A stretch of 64,000 nucleotides of DNA from Anaerolineaceae bacterium UBA1363 (GTDB lineage: Bacteria > Chloroflexota > Anaerolineae > Anaerolineales > Anaerolineaceae). Below the pieces are notes generated by a model. It had not been told where the DNA came from and ran no database searches. It worked only from the letters and a program-made list of their open reading frames with translations. A program made the position numbers and the translations under genes. Below, piece by piece: positions 51,390-60,473 of the stretch. Numbering within the stretch: position 1 is the stretch's first letter; each line of letters opens with the position of its first letter. The stretch is from contig DBRR01000004.1 of assembly GCA_002306055.1 (NCBI GenBank), forward strand, positions 1 to 64,000, written 5' to 3'.

Positions 51390-53402
51390 TTACTCGGTTA
51401 GTAATTCGTGGCATTTCTGCAATATGTTTTCTACATTGAAACCAAATTCTTTGAACAAGAAATCATTGGGCGCGCTGGCACCAAACCGATCAATTGTGAT
51501 CATCTTGCCTCCTGACCCCACCCATTTATGCCATCCCAGGCTGGTCGCGGCTTCAACAGCAAGGCGTGCCTTGATTTCAGGCATCATCACTTCATTCTGG
51601 TAGGTTTCCGGTTGTGCTTCAAACAACTCCCAACTGGGCATGGAGATCACACGTACGCCGAAACCTTCTATTGCCAATATTTCTGCAGCTCTGACAATAA
51701 GTTCGACTTCCGAACCTGTTGCCATCAAAACCAAACGAACAGGTCCAGGTCCCAAATCTGCCATCACATAAGCACCCTTTTCTGTCGCATCAGCGCTAGC
51801 AAATTTCTTACGGTCAAAAATAGGCACAGACTGTCGTGTCAATGCTATGAGTGTGGGTGCATGCCGTCGTTCGATCGCAATCTTCCAAGCGATCGCGGTT
51901 TCATTGGCATCTGCCGGGCGCAATGTTACCAAGTTTGGCATCGCGCGAAAACTGCTGAGATGCTCAATAGGCTGATGGGTCGGGCCATCTTGTCCCAAGC
52001 AAAAACTGTCATGAGAGAAAATCCAGATACTGCCCGTGTCTGAGAGAGCTGATAGACGGATCGCTGGACGCAGATAATCAGAAAAAACGAGGAAAGTGGC
52101 TGCAAAAGCGATAAGTCCGCCGTGTTGATTCAAACCGTTATTGATCGCTCCCATAGCATGCTCGCGGACGCCATAAGCGATATTACGTCCCTGGTAGCTG
52201 TCTTTCTGAAAAACTTGTGTGTTTTCGATCGTAGTTGAGTTGGAACCGCTCAAGTCAGCAGAACCACCCACAAGCTCCGGGAAAACGCCAGCCAACGAGT
52301 TAATTATCTTGTGAGAGGCAGTTCGAGTGGCCATACCTTTCGTACTTGGTTCAAATTTTGGTAAGGCAGCTCGCCAGTCTTTTGGAAATTCACCTTCCAT
52401 GATCCGCTTGAATTGCCTTGCCAGTTCTGGTTTTTCAGCAGAATAGGCTTCGAAGCACGCTTGCCATTCGCATTCGGCATCCTTTCCACTTTCAAGGGCA
52501 TGACGATAGTGGGCAAGCACTTCATCACTGACATAAAACTTTGGTTCTGTTGGATAACCAAGTGCTTTCTTCGCCCCAGCCAATTCTTCATCACTCGGAA
52601 TGCCAGAGTGTGCAATTGAAAGACCACTCCAAGTCGGGTAGCCATACCCAAGCACAGTGCGGCAGATAATCATCGAAGGACGAGGATCAGCTTTAGCTTT
52701 GAGTATAGCTTGGTCAATCTCATCCACATTGTTTCCATCCTCAACTCGCAAGACCTGCCAGCCATAGGCCTCATAACGTTTGGCACGATCCTCGGTAAAT
52801 GTAATATCCGTGGCGCCATCAATGGTCACTCGATTATCATCATAGAAGCAAATCAACTTACTTAAAGCCAGGTGCCCAGCCAATGAGGAGGCCTCAGAGG
52901 CGACCCCCTCCATCAGATCGCCATCACCAGCGATCACGTAAGTGTAATGGTTAACAATTTTGTTGTCTTCGGTGTTGTAAACAGCTGCAAGGTGAGCTTC
53001 AGCTATTGCCATTCCGACTGCAACAGCCAATCCTTGCCCTAATGGACCGGTAGTCGTCTCCACACCCGCTGTATGCCCATATTCTGGATGACCGGGCGTT
53101 AAACTATTGGGTCTTCGGAATTCCTTGAGTTGATCTAAGGTCATTTCTTCGTAGCCAGTCAGGTAGAAAAGACTGTACAATAGCATTGATCCATGACCAG
53201 CTGAGAGGATGAAACGATCCCGATCTACCCATTTCGGGTTGGCTGGGTTGAATTTCAGATGTTTGGTGAAGAGTGTGTAGGCAATAGCCGCTGCACCCAT
53301 CGGTTGCCCGGCATGACCTGAACCAGCTTTCTGCACTGCGTCTGCAGCAAGGAAACGAATTGCGTTGATCGCTTCCTCTTGGAATGGAGTGTTTGCTTTC
53401 AT
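51390..53402 (-). CDS. tkt: Transketolase
   Basis: A TPP enzyme moving two-carbon units in the non-oxidative pentose phosphate pathway. Evidence: KAGSGHAGQPMGAA near the N-terminus, TPP-binding GDGDLMEGVASEA, FLVFSDYLRPAIRLSALS and the substrate-site HDSFCLGQDGPTHQPIEHLSSFRAMPN. The start at 53402 follows GAGGAATAAT and gives 670 residues, a normal full-length transketolase. It is downstream of PTS genes for an ascorbate-like sugar acid, where xylulose-5-phosphate would be used. Confidence 0.95.
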   Translation of the reverse strand: MKANTPFQEEAINAIRFLAADAVQKAGSGHAGQPMGAAAIAYTLFTKHLKFNPANPKWVDRDRFILSAGHGSMLLYSLFYLTGYEEMTLDQLKEFRRPNSLTPGHPEYGHTAGVETTTGPLGQGLAVAVGMAIAEAHLAAVYNTEDNKIVNHYTYVIAGDGDLMEGVASEASSLAGHLALSKLICFYDDNRVTIDGATDITFTEDRAKRYEAYGWQVLRVEDGNNVDEIDQAILKAKADPRPSMIICRTVLGYGYPTWSGLSIAHSGIPSDEELAGAKKALGYPTEPKFYVSDEVLAHYRHALESGKDAECEWQACFEAYSAEKPELARQFKRIMEGEFPKDWRAALPKFEPSTKGMATRTASHKIINSLAGVFPELVGGSADLSGSNSTTIENTQVFQKDSYQGRNIAYGVREHAMGAINNGLNQHGGLIAFAATFLVFSDYLRPAIRLSALSDTGSIWIFSHDSFCLGQDGPTHQPIEHLSSFRAMPNLVTLRPADANETAIAWKIAIERRHAPTLIALTRQSVPIFDRKKFASADATEKGAYVMADLGPGPVRLVLMATGSEVELIVRAAEILAIEGFGVRVISMPSWELFEAQPETYQNEVMMPEIKARLAVEAATSLGWHKWVGSGGKMITIDRFGASAPNDFLFKEFGFNVENILQKCHELLTE

Positions 53403-53550
53403 ATTATTCCTCGTCAATCGTAAAAAATGGGACACTGACAGAGCCAGCACCCCTTTAGGTTTTGTAATCTAGTATATCGCCTTGGTCTTGAAAAAGTGAC
53501 CGTTTGGTTTACAAACGGCCACTTTGACTTTGTTGATATGTTGGTATTGA

Positions 53551-54951
53551 TTAGGCTTCGGTTTGTTCAACCGGTTCATCCAGCTGTTTGTAATTCTTTC
53601 CCATCACAAAAACCAAAATGGCCAGAAGAATTAAAGCAGCCAGGACAATGTAACCCAAAACACCACCTTTTCCAATCAGATCGCCTGCTTTAGCAAAAGC
53701 CAGGCCGACAGTTGCATAGAAAGGATCGCCGAACGTTGCACCCTTGTCGAACAGTTCACCAGTGAAAGGAATCAACAGAGCGGTGCCAACTTGCATCACA
53801 ATACCCATGATGAATGGTCCAACAATTGCTCCCTTCCAACCACCCTTGGCGTTACCAAAAATGCCAGATGTACCGCCAGCGAAGAATGCTGGAACGACAC
53901 CAGGCAAGATAACGTAGGGGCTTTTGAAAACAACCTGCAGGATCGTTGCGATGACCATACCAACGAACATGGAAATGAATCCAAACAGCAGAGAGGTTGG
54001 AGCATAGGGGAAAACGACCGGGCAGTCAAATGCAGGTACTGCACCCGGAACCAGCTTTTCAGAGATACCAGCGAACGCGGGAATGATCTCACCTAACATC
54101 ATGCGGACGCCAGACAATACAATTGCCATACCTGCGGCAAAAGTCAGTGAGCTAATAATCGCGAACATAATGGGATTCGTACCACCAGAAACCTCTGCTG
54201 CCACATAATTCCAGGAAACCAGTACGAGAATCAGGAAGATGGGCAACAAGGTCAGCGCAAGGCTGGAGGTGGTGTCGCGGAAGAAGCTCAAACTCTTGGG
54301 CAGCTGGAATTCTTCGGCAGAGCGGGTATTCTTCTTGAATAATTTGCCAACTTCATAAGAGAACCAGTAAGAGAAATCGCCAGTATGACCAACTGAGAAT
54401 TTTTCGCCACCGGTGACAGCTTTAGTGCCTGGGTAGTTGAGGGCAGGCATGAGGGTGAAATAAAGTCCCATGACGATTGAGCCTACAGCCCAGAGAGCCC
54501 ACCCTTCCAAGCCAATGGTCGCATTCAAGACGATAACCACAAACAAGGAGACGTAGAGCATGATATGACCAGTAAGATATATGAACTTATACTTACTCAG
54601 GCGAGCGAGAAGCAGGTTGAGCAAAAAGCCACCAACCATCACCAAAGATCCGATTTGGCCAAATTTTTCCAGCGCAAATGGCAGTGCAGCTTCGTTGGTT
54701 GGTAAGACGCCTTGAACACCAAGAACATGGTTAATGATATTGGTCAGTGGGTTAATACCCCCAACCAAAACACCAGCGCCGGCACTGATGATCATTACAC
54801 CAACCACTGTCTTGATAACACCGCTGATAACTGTGGTAGCGGGTTTCTTTTGTAGCAAAAGACCAACAAGGGCAACCAAGCCTAAGATAATGCTGTAGCT
54901 AGAGAGAATTTGCGTGGCAATAAAATTAAGGATGTCAAGAATGACCTGCAT
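53551..54951 (-). CDS. ulaA: PTS ascorbate-type permease EIIC (UlaA family)
   Basis: A multi-span membrane channel that carries the incoming sugar acid during phosphorylation. 466 residues, about 10-11 hydrophobic segments, and family motifs such as LTGHIMLY, TGDFSYWFSYEVGKLF and FPYAPTSLLFGF, as in UlaA/SgaT proteins. Genes for EIIB and EIIA lie upstream on the same strand. The name means ascorbate; related sugar acids cannot be excluded. Confidence 0.9.
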   Translation of the reverse strand: MQVILDILNFIATQILSSYSIILGLVALVGLLLQKKPATTVISGVIKTVVGVMIISAGAGVLVGGINPLTNIINHVLGVQGVLPTNEAALPFALEKFGQIGSLVMVGGFLLNLLLARLSKYKFIYLTGHIMLYVSLFVVIVLNATIGLEGWALWAVGSIVMGLYFTLMPALNYPGTKAVTGGEKFSVGHTGDFSYWFSYEVGKLFKKNTRSAEEFQLPKSLSFFRDTTSSLALTLLPIFLILVLVSWNYVAAEVSGGTNPIMFAIISSLTFAAGMAIVLSGVRMMLGEIIPAFAGISEKLVPGAVPAFDCPVVFPYAPTSLLFGFISMFVGMVIATILQVVFKSPYVILPGVVPAFFAGGTSGIFGNAKGGWKGAIVGPFIMGIVMQVGTALLIPFTGELFDKGATFGDPFYATVGLAFAKAGDLIGKGGVLGYIVLAALILLAILVFVMGKNYKQLDEPVEQTEA

Positions 54952-55098
54952 GGTAAAACCTCCTGTAGAATGTATTGTTTAATTGTTACGAAGAAAAACT
55001 ATACCTGCCAAATAATTGTTACCTTCCCCGTTATTCCCTCCTTTCTGCAATGTTGAGTAGTTTCATTTATGCATGACAAAGCATAATAACAAGGATAA

Positions 55099-55386
55099 TT
55101 ACTCGATCAAACCCATTTCACGGAATTTCTTCTCTAGTGTGTCGGCAATTTCATCACGCTTGAAAAAGTTCGTGACAAAAACAAGCTTGTCCTTGTATCG
55201 TTCAAGTGAATCGCTCATTTCCGGAATAGTAACTATCAGATCAAAAACCTGACCAGTGATCGAAGTTACACCAGCGGTTTCGACTTCACCTTCAACGCCC
55301 AATTTTTCAAGAGCTTTTTGAACATTGATTTTCGCGATCAGGCTGCTTCCCAATCCCTGAGGACATACGGTAAAAATTTTGATCAT
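55099..55386 (-). CDS. ulaB: PTS ascorbate-type component EIIB
   Basis: A phosphocarrier that passes phosphate from EIIA to the sugar. 95 residues, like UlaB. The phosphorylated Cys8 is in VCPQGLGSS. Translation starts with a ribosome binding site AAGGAG. It lies between EIIA and EIIC genes, with a 147-bp gap to EIIC. Confidence 0.92.
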   Translation of the reverse strand: MIKIFTVCPQGLGSSLIAKINVQKALEKLGVEGEVETAGVTSITGQVFDLIVTIPEMSDSLERYKDKLVFVTNFFKRDEIADTLEKKFREMGLIE

Positions 55387-55419
55387 TTCCTGCTCCTTTT
55401 TAATAGTTCATAACATCTA

Positions 55420-55869
55420 TTATGAATAAAATTCTACAATCTTTAGAATTTCGTCAGTACTCTTGGCTTTTGCCCATTCATCAACTACAGAATCGTTAGC
55501 CAAGACATCCGCAAGTTGGCTTAAAGCCTCAATATGTGAGCCATGATCCACAGCTGCAAGAGCAGCTACCACATAGACCGGGTCATTTTCAGGATTTCCA
55601 AACTCGACAGGTTCGGCCAGTGTAATTAAAGACAAACTGGATTTAATACATCCGGCTTCGGCTTTGGCATGAGGCATTGCAAAACCAGGAGCTAAAACAA
55701 TATAAGGACCAAACTCTTTGACCACTTCGATCATTGCATCTACAAAACGCGGTTCTACCGCTCCATCTTCAACGAGTAAACGTCCAGCCTCGCGCACTGC
55801 TTCTTGCCAATCCCTGACATGAACATTTACTGCAATAAGGTTCGGTCTGAGTAGATCTGTTAATAACAT
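55420..55869 (-). CDS. ulaC: PTS EIIA, fructose/ascorbate type
   Basis: Accepts phosphate from HPr on a His; the active-site motif is MPHAKAEAG (about residue 66). 149 residues, as for UlaC/SgaA proteins. It is the first gene of the operon EIIA-EIIB-EIIC-tkt. Nothing else suggests a regulatory EIIA because it is next to transporter subunits. Confidence 0.9.
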   Translation of the reverse strand: MLLTDLLRPNLIAVNVHVRDWQEAVREAGRLLVEDGAVEPRFVDAMIEVVKEFGPYIVLAPGFAMPHAKAEAGCIKSSLSLITLAEPVEFGNPENDPVYVVAALAAVDHGSHIEALSQLADVLANDSVVDEWAKAKSTDEILKIVEFYS

Positions 55870-55975
55870 TTCTTCTTCCTGAGGAATCTTAGTAAATTAT
55901 CGGATATGTCTGAACTAAGTGTCTGTATCATTGCATATTATAATCAGGGAGAATTCACTATGCAAGGACATTTCA

Positions 55976-56635
55976 ATGAATTTTTTCCAAAAGTCAAGCA
56001 CCCCCCTACTATTTATTGGAATAGGAATTCTGATCTTTATCGTCGGATTGACAGCGGTCTCCAGCGTAACCGAGAAGACCGAATACGAATTGATCGATAG
56101 TTATTTGCAGCTAGTTTCTCTTTACCAGGTAGAACCGAAGTTACTGGTCGGTTCTGCTGGTCATAAACTAAATTTCCAGTTTATAGGTAATCGCTCTATA
56201 GGCGGAGCGTTCACAGGAGAAAACCTAGTTCTCACAATGCGTGAATCTGGAAATCAGACGTTATTGCTAGAAGTTAAAGAATTTACTTCTTCCGGCTTAC
56301 AGGAAGAGTCACTCCCTGCAAACCGAGAGATGCGCCAGATTGTCATTTCTTTTACAACCAATCTGCCAGCTTTCCTGCAGGTTGGCACCCAGATTGAAGG
56401 GGAATTAAGCGGCATCATTAATTATCCGATCGAGCAAGATAGATTGCTTATCGAGAAGCATGAGGAAATCGATCAGAAGTTCAACCTAAAAGTGATCAGC
56501 GAAGAGGAAATGCTCAAGCAAGTTCACCAACGACCAGATTTGATCATGCTGGTGAGTTTTCCACTCTCGATGGTCTTGATTCTGCTCGGTATTCGCACTG
56601 AATTCTTTGGTCGTAAATCCCGGCCTCAGACATAA
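55976..56635 (+). CDS. Two-helix membrane protein with extracytoplasmic domain
   Basis: Not recognised, about 219 residues. TM1 at residues 10-33, a hydrophilic region of about 140 residues with beta character, and TM2 at about 188-208, with a short basic tail. AAGGA is 7 nt before the ATG at 55976. An in-frame ATG at 55919 would precede it by 19 residues without a good site. It is divergent from EIIA and ends at a bidirectional terminator shared with ptsI. The function is unknown. Confidence 0.65.
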   Translation: MNFFQKSSTPLLFIGIGILIFIVGLTAVSSVTEKTEYELIDSYLQLVSLYQVEPKLLVGSAGHKLNFQFIGNRSIGGAFTGENLVLTMRESGNQTLLLEVKEFTSSGLQEESLPANREMRQIVISFTTNLPAFLQVGTQIEGELSGIINYPIEQDRLLIEKHEEIDQKFNLKVISEEEMLKQVHQRPDLIMLVSFPLSMVLILLGIRTEFFGRKSRPQT

Positions 56636-56693
56636 CCAATCCTGCTCGGTATAAATTTATTGCGAATCCTGCAGCTTTACTCATCAGATAGAT

Positions 56694-56719
56694 AAAAGGC
56701 CGCTAATTTGCGGCCTTTT
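56694..56719. terminator. Bidirectional terminator between the membrane protein gene and ptsI
   Basis: AAAAGGCCGC (56694-56703) and GCGGCCTTTT (56710-56719), a perfect 10-bp stem; T residues on both strands. Confidence 0.92.
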
Positions 56720-56738
56720 GTCATTCAACCAAGATCAC

Positions 56739-58457
56739 TTAGCTTCGTTTTTCCACTTCAGCCTTGAGGTAGGTAATCACTTCAGCTTCAGTGCTTAAGT
56801 TTTGGACCTTCTTGGCAATCTGCTCCGTCTCAGCAAGCGTAAAGAGCGAGAGCGTGCGTTTGACATGGGCAATATTAGAAGCATTCATACTGAACTTGCG
56901 CAGACCAAGCCCAAACAGGACAATGGCCGCAAGCGGATCACCCGCCAATTCACCACACACAGAGATCGGTTTTCCAGCCTCGTTATACTCCTTGAAAATC
57001 CTGCCGAGGATGCGGAACATGGCTGGAGAAGAGCTCTGGTAGTAGTTGGTAAGCTTTGGATTCATACGGTCGACCGCGTGCAAGTATTGGGTCAGATCAT
57101 TCGTCCCAACGCTGGCAAAGTCGGTTTCCTTTGCAGCCATGTCTGCAATCATCGCAATCGATGGGATCTCGATCATAATTCCTATATTGATTTTCTCGTC
57201 GAAGGGAATGCCTTCAGCCCGCAATTCCGCCTTTGCTTCCTCGACTGCCGCATTTCCTGCTCGAATGTCATCCATTGTGCCCACCATCGGGAACATGATC
57301 TGCATGGGACCAAAAGCGGATGCCCGCAGTGCTGCGCGCAGCTGTGTTTTGAACATTTCGGGCATATCCAGGCAAAGCCGCAGCGCGCGGTTACCCAGGA
57401 AGGGATTATCTTCTTTCGGAAGAGCCAGATAGCGCAAAGATTTGTCGCCGCCGATATCGAGTGTTCGCAGAGTCACGGGGATGCCCTTCGCGTTGGCAAG
57501 GACTTTCCTGTATGCGGCAAACTGTTCATCTTCCGTGGGCATGTGCTCGCTTTCCATGTAAACAAATTCGGTGCGGAAAAGCCCAACAAAATCCACGTAC
57601 TTAAAACCCTCGTCGGGTTCGGTCGTACCAATGTTCAGACCAACACTGAAACGTTCGCCGCTGGCAACCAGCGGTATGCGATTCAGAAATTCTGCGGACT
57701 GTTTCTCACTCTTGAGGAATTCTTCCAACTTGATTTCATACTCTGCTATCGTCGTGCGGTCAGGTTCCAGCAAAACCTCACCTTTGATTGCGTCCAGAAT
57801 GACCATATCTCCATTTTTCACGATTTCAGTTGCTTCCGGCACACCAAGCACTGCTGGGATCTTATAGCTTTGGGCAAGAATAGCGGTGTGCGAGGTGGCT
57901 CCACCAACTTCTGTGATAATGCCCATCACATGCGCCCGGTCGAGCGTGGCTGTGTCACTTGGAAGCAAGTCGTGCGCCACAACCACCACTTTTTCCCGCA
58001 AATTGGCCAGATTTTGCTCTTTTTCACCCTTCAGGATGCGTAAAACCCGGTTGCGCACGTCACGCAAGTCAGCAGAGCGTGCTGCAATCAGTGGATCTTT
58101 GGCTTTTTCAAGCAAAAGGGCAAACTCAGTGAAGACCATATCTACGGCATAGTCTGGCATCGCCCTGCTTGAAAAAATCATATCCTTCACTTCTTCAGCC
58201 ACTTCTTCATCCTTCAGGATCTCAATATGCGCGGTGAAAATTTTGGCTTTTTCCGGAGACTCCGCAGATAGAGATGCTACGATCGCATTCAACTCAGCTT
58301 CAGCCGCAGCGACAGCGTCAGTGAATTGCTTGTACATCACAGCTTCTTGTCCGGATTCAAAATATGACTCGTGGACATCCGCTTTAAAAGCCCTGTAAAT
58401 ATAACCTTTTGCCAGAGCAATTCCCCTGGAAACTGGATTACCCTTTAGGATTCTCAT
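56739..58457 (-). CDS. ptsI: PTS enzyme I
   Basis: Starts the phosphate relay: uses PEP to phosphorylate HPr. The 572-residue protein has the active-site His in GGATSHTAILAQ (about 195), PEP-binding LFRTEFVYME and ALRLCLDMP, and the catalytic Cys segment PISVCGELAGDP. It is downstream of ptsH with 33 bp between them. With EIIA, EIIB and EIIC above, the PTS is complete. Confidence 0.96.
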   Translation of the reverse strand: MRILKGNPVSRGIALAKGYIYRAFKADVHESYFESGQEAVMYKQFTDAVAAAEAELNAIVASLSAESPEKAKIFTAHIEILKDEEVAEEVKDMIFSSRAMPDYAVDMVFTEFALLLEKAKDPLIAARSADLRDVRNRVLRILKGEKEQNLANLREKVVVVAHDLLPSDTATLDRAHVMGIITEVGGATSHTAILAQSYKIPAVLGVPEATEIVKNGDMVILDAIKGEVLLEPDRTTIAEYEIKLEEFLKSEKQSAEFLNRIPLVASGERFSVGLNIGTTEPDEGFKYVDFVGLFRTEFVYMESEHMPTEDEQFAAYRKVLANAKGIPVTLRTLDIGGDKSLRYLALPKEDNPFLGNRALRLCLDMPEMFKTQLRAALRASAFGPMQIMFPMVGTMDDIRAGNAAVEEAKAELRAEGIPFDEKINIGIMIEIPSIAMIADMAAKETDFASVGTNDLTQYLHAVDRMNPKLTNYYQSSSPAMFRILGRIFKEYNEAGKPISVCGELAGDPLAAIVLFGLGLRKFSMNASNIAHVKRTLSLFTLAETEQIAKKVQNLSTEAEVITYLKAEVEKRS

Positions 58458-58490
58458 CTGCGCTCCTTTTTATTGCCTAACGCGTTGCTT

Positions 58491-58769
58491 TTATTCTTCA
58501 CCAAACTTGGAATCGACCAACTCCACCAATTTTTCCACCGCTGCTTGCTCGTCTGGGCCATCGGCGCTAATCTCGATGGGCGTATTCATCGAAAGACCCT
58601 GTGCAAGGATCTTGATGATGGATTTCGCGTTGACTTCGGGGGCACCTTCGACGTCGAGCCTTCTTATAGTCACCTTCGACTCAAAAGATTTGGCACAGGC
58701 GACAAATTCTGAAGCTGGGCGGGCATGCAGACCTGTCAGGTTCTTTAAAATGGTTTGTTTGGAATACAT
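58491..58769 (-). CDS. ptsH: HPr phosphocarrier protein
   Basis: 92 residues with GLHARPAS holding the phosphorylated His (about residue 15). AKSIIKI contains a Ser at the usual regulatory position (about 48 here), so HPr kinase control would be possible, though no kinase gene is in the window. Precedes ptsI on the same strand, as usual. Confidence 0.95.
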   Translation of the reverse strand: MYSKQTILKNLTGLHARPASEFVACAKSFESKVTIRRLDVEGAPEVNAKSIIKILAQGLSMNTPIEISADGPDEQAAVEKLVELVDSKFGEE

Positions 58770-58919
58770 TGTTGATCTCCCTTGTTGTTATTATGCGAAG
58801 CTGGCAACAGCCAATTCGATTTGATTTCATAAAAATTCAGAGGAGTTGATAAGCCTGGATTCAACCTCAGATTTCCTATCATACCAGAATTTTCCGGTAA
58901 ACATGCGAATTCCCATGCC

Positions 58920-59190
58920 TCAAAGCACCTGGATACTACACTCCTGGTACTGGGTATGTCCGGTGACAAAAACCACGTTTCGGTACACTCCTGGAATGGT
59001 TTCATTCAGGTGGGCAGCATAGGTGTGACCGCGTCCGAGTTCAAGGTCAGGTAAAAGATTGGAACCATACCGAACTGCAGCGTTTTTCAGGTCGCCGATG
59101 TCCGGATAGACTCCTCAGGTAAGGTGAACCAACCAGGTTCATATAAGCCAGCACCTTGCCGACAGTATCCATGAAGCTGGTGCTTCAGAT
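58920..59190 (-). pseudogene. Remnant of a UlaE/SgaU-like L-xylulose-5-phosphate 3-epimerase gene
   Basis: No intact frame, but on the minus strand two consecutive pieces in different frames resemble the middle and end of UlaE. One piece contains FMDTVGKVLAYMNLVGSPYL. The other contains GVYPDIGDLKNAA, GRGHTYAAHLNETIPGVYRN and VVFVTGHTQYQEC. A frameshift and a premature stop break the gene, and the N-terminal part is missing. It is upstream of ptsH and about 3 kb from the ula-type PTS, so the epimerase of that pathway may be lost here or located elsewhere. Confidence 0.55.
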
Positions 59191-59235
59191 CATGCACCTG
59201 GGCACGCTGCCAGTCGAGCGGCGCCAGGCTGGCGA

Positions 59236-60282
59236 TCAGGGCAGGGTTTTGATGTAACCGTCGAGCAAATCCTGCTTAATGCGTTCAAAAAGGATTACCC
59301 GTCCGTCGGAGAACAAATCGCGGTTGACCTGTTTCAACTCGATGCCTGCTTTGACCACCCCAACGGATTCTCCGAGCAGCAGCCGCCCTAATGCCGGCTC
59401 AAGGTCGACCCCACTGCTAAGCACGCCGAGGAGTTTCTGGATGCTTTCAAGATTGGGCTGACCCTCGATCCCGATCAGGGTAATGTTTTTGCTGTTCAGA
59501 TAGGCAATAAGCTCAGGAGTGCTTAATTCTGGCTGAACAAAGATGCTGGTAACGGATTTTGCCAACAGCGCATCCGCCGCAGCCTGCCAGTCGGCAGGGT
59601 TAGCTGGATCGCTGACCTCAGCAGTGAAAGGATAGTATTCCACGGGCGCAAAGCGAGCGTTGCAGAGTCCGCAATGGAAACGAGCACCAGTGACAAACGC
59701 GTCGCGGGTGGTTTGCCCTTCTGGCGTACCAGCCTGGCTCAACACACCCACGCGGAAATCCGGAGTGCCGAGAGCCAGGGTATATCCCGCCAGGAAACTC
59801 AGCTGATCGCGGCTGGGTTCACCTGTGATAACCAGACTCAAATTCTCAGTGGGAACGAGGTCCGGAGCATTCACCGCCAGGAATTGTATCTGCGGCAGTA
59901 CCGAAGCCAGCGATTCAACCTCGCTTGGTGAAGCCAGGCTCACCACCACCCGCACGTTCGGGCTTAGTTGCGCTGTACTCAGAGAAGTAGTGAGGGCAAG
60001 GGTGTTTCCATTGGTATCCGCGTAAGCACTCAGTTCTTTTTCAAGCTGCTCAGCAAGGGTAGGATCCACGCTTTCCGGTGCCCATAGGACCATATCCGCA
60101 TCCAGTAATACCCCGGGAGTGGCTGTCGGGATATTTGTCGGCTCGCTGACGGTTGGGACTTCAATAGTCGGAGGTTGGGTTACTGCCACGGTCACAGTAA
60201 GCTGGGGTTGGTTGTTGCAGGCAGAAAGCAAGAGAACAAGAACGAGCAGGATCAATGGGAGGTGAATTCGCTTATTGAACAT
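59236..60282 (-). CDS. BMP-like binding lipoprotein
   Basis: Signal peptide with lipobox LSAC, then a Thr/Pro/Val-rich linker (about 23-58) and a periplasmic-binding fold (about 60-340). Repeated strand-helix features such as VRVVVSLAS, IQFLAVNA, LSFLAGYTLALG and FRVGVLSQAG resemble the BMP (basic membrane protein/purine nucleoside receptor) family. The similarity is to the fold and may not imply the same ligand. 348 residues. It precedes a decayed epimerase gene and stands alone. Confidence 0.7.
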   Translation of the reverse strand: MFNKRIHLPLILLVLVLLLSACNNQPQLTVTVAVTQPPTIEVPTVSEPTNIPTATPGVLLDADMVLWAPESVDPTLAEQLEKELSAYADTNGNTLALTTSLSTAQLSPNVRVVVSLASPSEVESLASVLPQIQFLAVNAPDLVPTENLSLVITGEPSRDQLSFLAGYTLALGTPDFRVGVLSQAGTPEGQTTRDAFVTGARFHCGLCNARFAPVEYYPFTAEVSDPANPADWQAAADALLAKSVTSIFVQPELSTPELIAYLNSKNITLIGIEGQPNLESIQKLLGVLSSGVDLEPALGRLLLGESVGVVKAGIELKQVNRDLFSDGRVILFERIKQDLLDGYIKTLP

Positions 60283-60473
60283 GCCCCAATTCTACCTTAA
60301 GGCTGCAATGAGAAAATTAGCTGTCTAACGCATCCGTAAAAAGTGGCCATGCTTGCCCCAAGCAGCCAGGAAAGTTGGGTCCTCTGAAGTAGCCTGAGCA
60401 ATAGCGCCGGCACGGATAGTGCAACTGTATCAGAAGTACGACTGCTGTTATTTCATACAAACCGGATAGCACT

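Noticed and set aside
56802..58043. 413-residue frame opposite ptsI
   Set aside because: Antisense of enzyme I, which has complete active-site motifs.
59674..59931. Plus-strand frame inside the BMP-like lipoprotein gene
   Set aside because: Shadow of the opposite strand with no start signals.
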